64,000 nucleotides of DNA from JAIQFV01 sp041494885 (GTDB taxonomy: Bacteria > Acidobacteriota > Terriglobia > JAIQFV01). The stretch covers positions 10,012 to 74,011 of the forward strand of contig JBGQBO010000026.1 in assembly GCA_041494885.1 (NCBI GenBank), written 5' to 3'. The position numbers and the translations under genes were made by a program. The notes beneath the pieces are model-generated. The model ran no database searches, was not told the DNA's origin, and saw nothing but the letters and a program-made list of their open reading frames with translations. Of the stretch, positions 63,447 through 64,000 are shown in pieces. Within the stretch, counting starts at the first letter, position 1. The number at the start of each line of letters is the position of its first letter.

Positions 63447-64000
63447 ATGATCATTGCCCTGGCTTCGCCTCGCATTGCCTCAACGCTTGATGAGGGCTTG
63501 GAGAAGATCAAGCGGCTCCTGTCCGAAGCATCAGCCCAAGGCGCGGAGATCGTGTGTTTCCCAGAAGCCTACCTCCCGGGTCTGCGGGGACAGGATTTTG
63601 AAGTATTGCCCTTCGATCAGACGCAGCAGGAACGGGCACTCCAGGCCGTGTCGCAGTGGGCGCGATCATATGCGGTGGCCACGATCCTCGGGATGGAAAG
63701 GCTCACGGAGGCGGACCGGCAGATTGTCGCCTTTGTCATTGAAGGCCAGGGCCAGATTCAGGGATACCAAACCAAGAACCAACTTGACCCGACCGAAGAT
63801 CAGTTCTATGTGCCCGGAAATACCCGGCGACTCTTCGAGGTCAAAGGGATTAGGTTTGGAGTGGCGATTTGCCATGAGGGCTGGCGCTATCCCGAGACGG
63901 TGCGATGGGCGGCGGTGCGGGGCGCCAAGATCGTCTTTCATCCCCACCACACGGGGAGTGATCAAGAAGGTGTCCGTCTGACGCAGTGGGGCGCGGCCAG
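63447..64000 (+). CDS. Carbon-nitrogen hydrolase (nitrilase family), partial
   Basis: 184 codons are visible before the right edge; the 3' end is missing. The catalytic triad of the nitrilase superfamily is visible: E40 in CFPEAYLPG, K110 in YQTKNQLD and C142 in VAICHEGWRYPE. These enzymes hydrolyse nitriles, amides or carbamoyl groups. ATG 63447 lies 42 bp after the attC-like site, so it is the third candidate cassette gene. Confidence 0.93.
   Translation, partial: MIIALASPRIASTLDEGLEKIKRLLSEASAQGAEIVCFPEAYLPGLRGQDFEVLPFDQTQQERALQAVSQWARSYAVATILGMERLTEADRQIVAFVIEGQGQIQGYQTKNQLDPTEDQFYVPGNTRRLFEVKGIRFGVAICHEGWRYPETVRWAAVRGAKIVFHPHHTGSDQEGVRLTQWGAA

Overview
The window looks like a chromosomal segment of a Gram-negative, soil- or sediment-type bacterium, most likely Acidobacteriota. 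This is inferred from gene content and layout (heterodimeric glyQ/glyS, a fused LptF-LptG, paired DUF507 genes, many secreted hydrolases, many short dispersed intergenic repeats). There is no rRNA gene to confirm it. Genes are densely packed up to about 47 kb; from there to the right end there is more non-coding space and more small or unknown genes.

Layout. 1-4200 (minus): recO-glyQ-glyS with 4-nt overlaps, followed by the start of ppdK. 4669-9552 (minus): a tight run mazG, GNAT acyltransferase, enolase-superfamily N-acylamino acid racemase/MenC, DMT exporter and a beta-decarboxylating dehydrogenase. 9701-15825 (minus): DUF72, TPR and flavin-reductase proteins, then a large hybrid histidine kinase whose sensor domain carries a CxxCH motif. 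16494-20052 (plus): two exported hydrolases (amidohydrolase, M28 peptidase). 20099-26760: GH57, fused lptF-lptG and speA, with a 21-bp tandem/inverted repeat between the last two. 27628-30211 (minus): metK-ahcY (S-adenosylmethionine cycle) with a good sigma70-type promoter. 30382-31739 (plus): thioredoxin-fold protein, tRNA-Val, tRNA-Asp, a terminator and two DUF507 genes. 31986-47075: DedA, class V aminotransferase, M48 peptidase, cyclophilin, penicillin acylase, ADP-forming acyl-CoA synthetase, polysaccharide deacetylase, membrane and TPR proteins, GNAT-MFS pair and adenosine deaminase.

47446-56719 (plus): a signalling/redox stretch with an RpfG-like HD-GYP regulator, PAP2 phosphatase, DUF1573 protein, YbjQ protein, small exported CxxCH protein, receiver-PilZ protein, a secreted protein, an unknown cytosolic protein and an EEP-family phosphodiesterase. 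The DUF1573 gene is the most striking item. A single in-frame TGA replaces the first Cys of its CGCT motif, the frame stays open for 69 more codons, and a hairpin lies at the distance expected of a bacterial SECIS. It is either a selenoprotein or a one-mutation pseudogene.

56922-64000 (almost all plus): small accessory genes (DUF1203, membrane proteins, VOC, two GNATs, DUF1801, alpha/beta hydrolase, nitrilase) with two attC-like sites (61670-61753 and 63336-63404). This suggests an integron-type gene-cassette region or its remnant. No integrase lies within the window.
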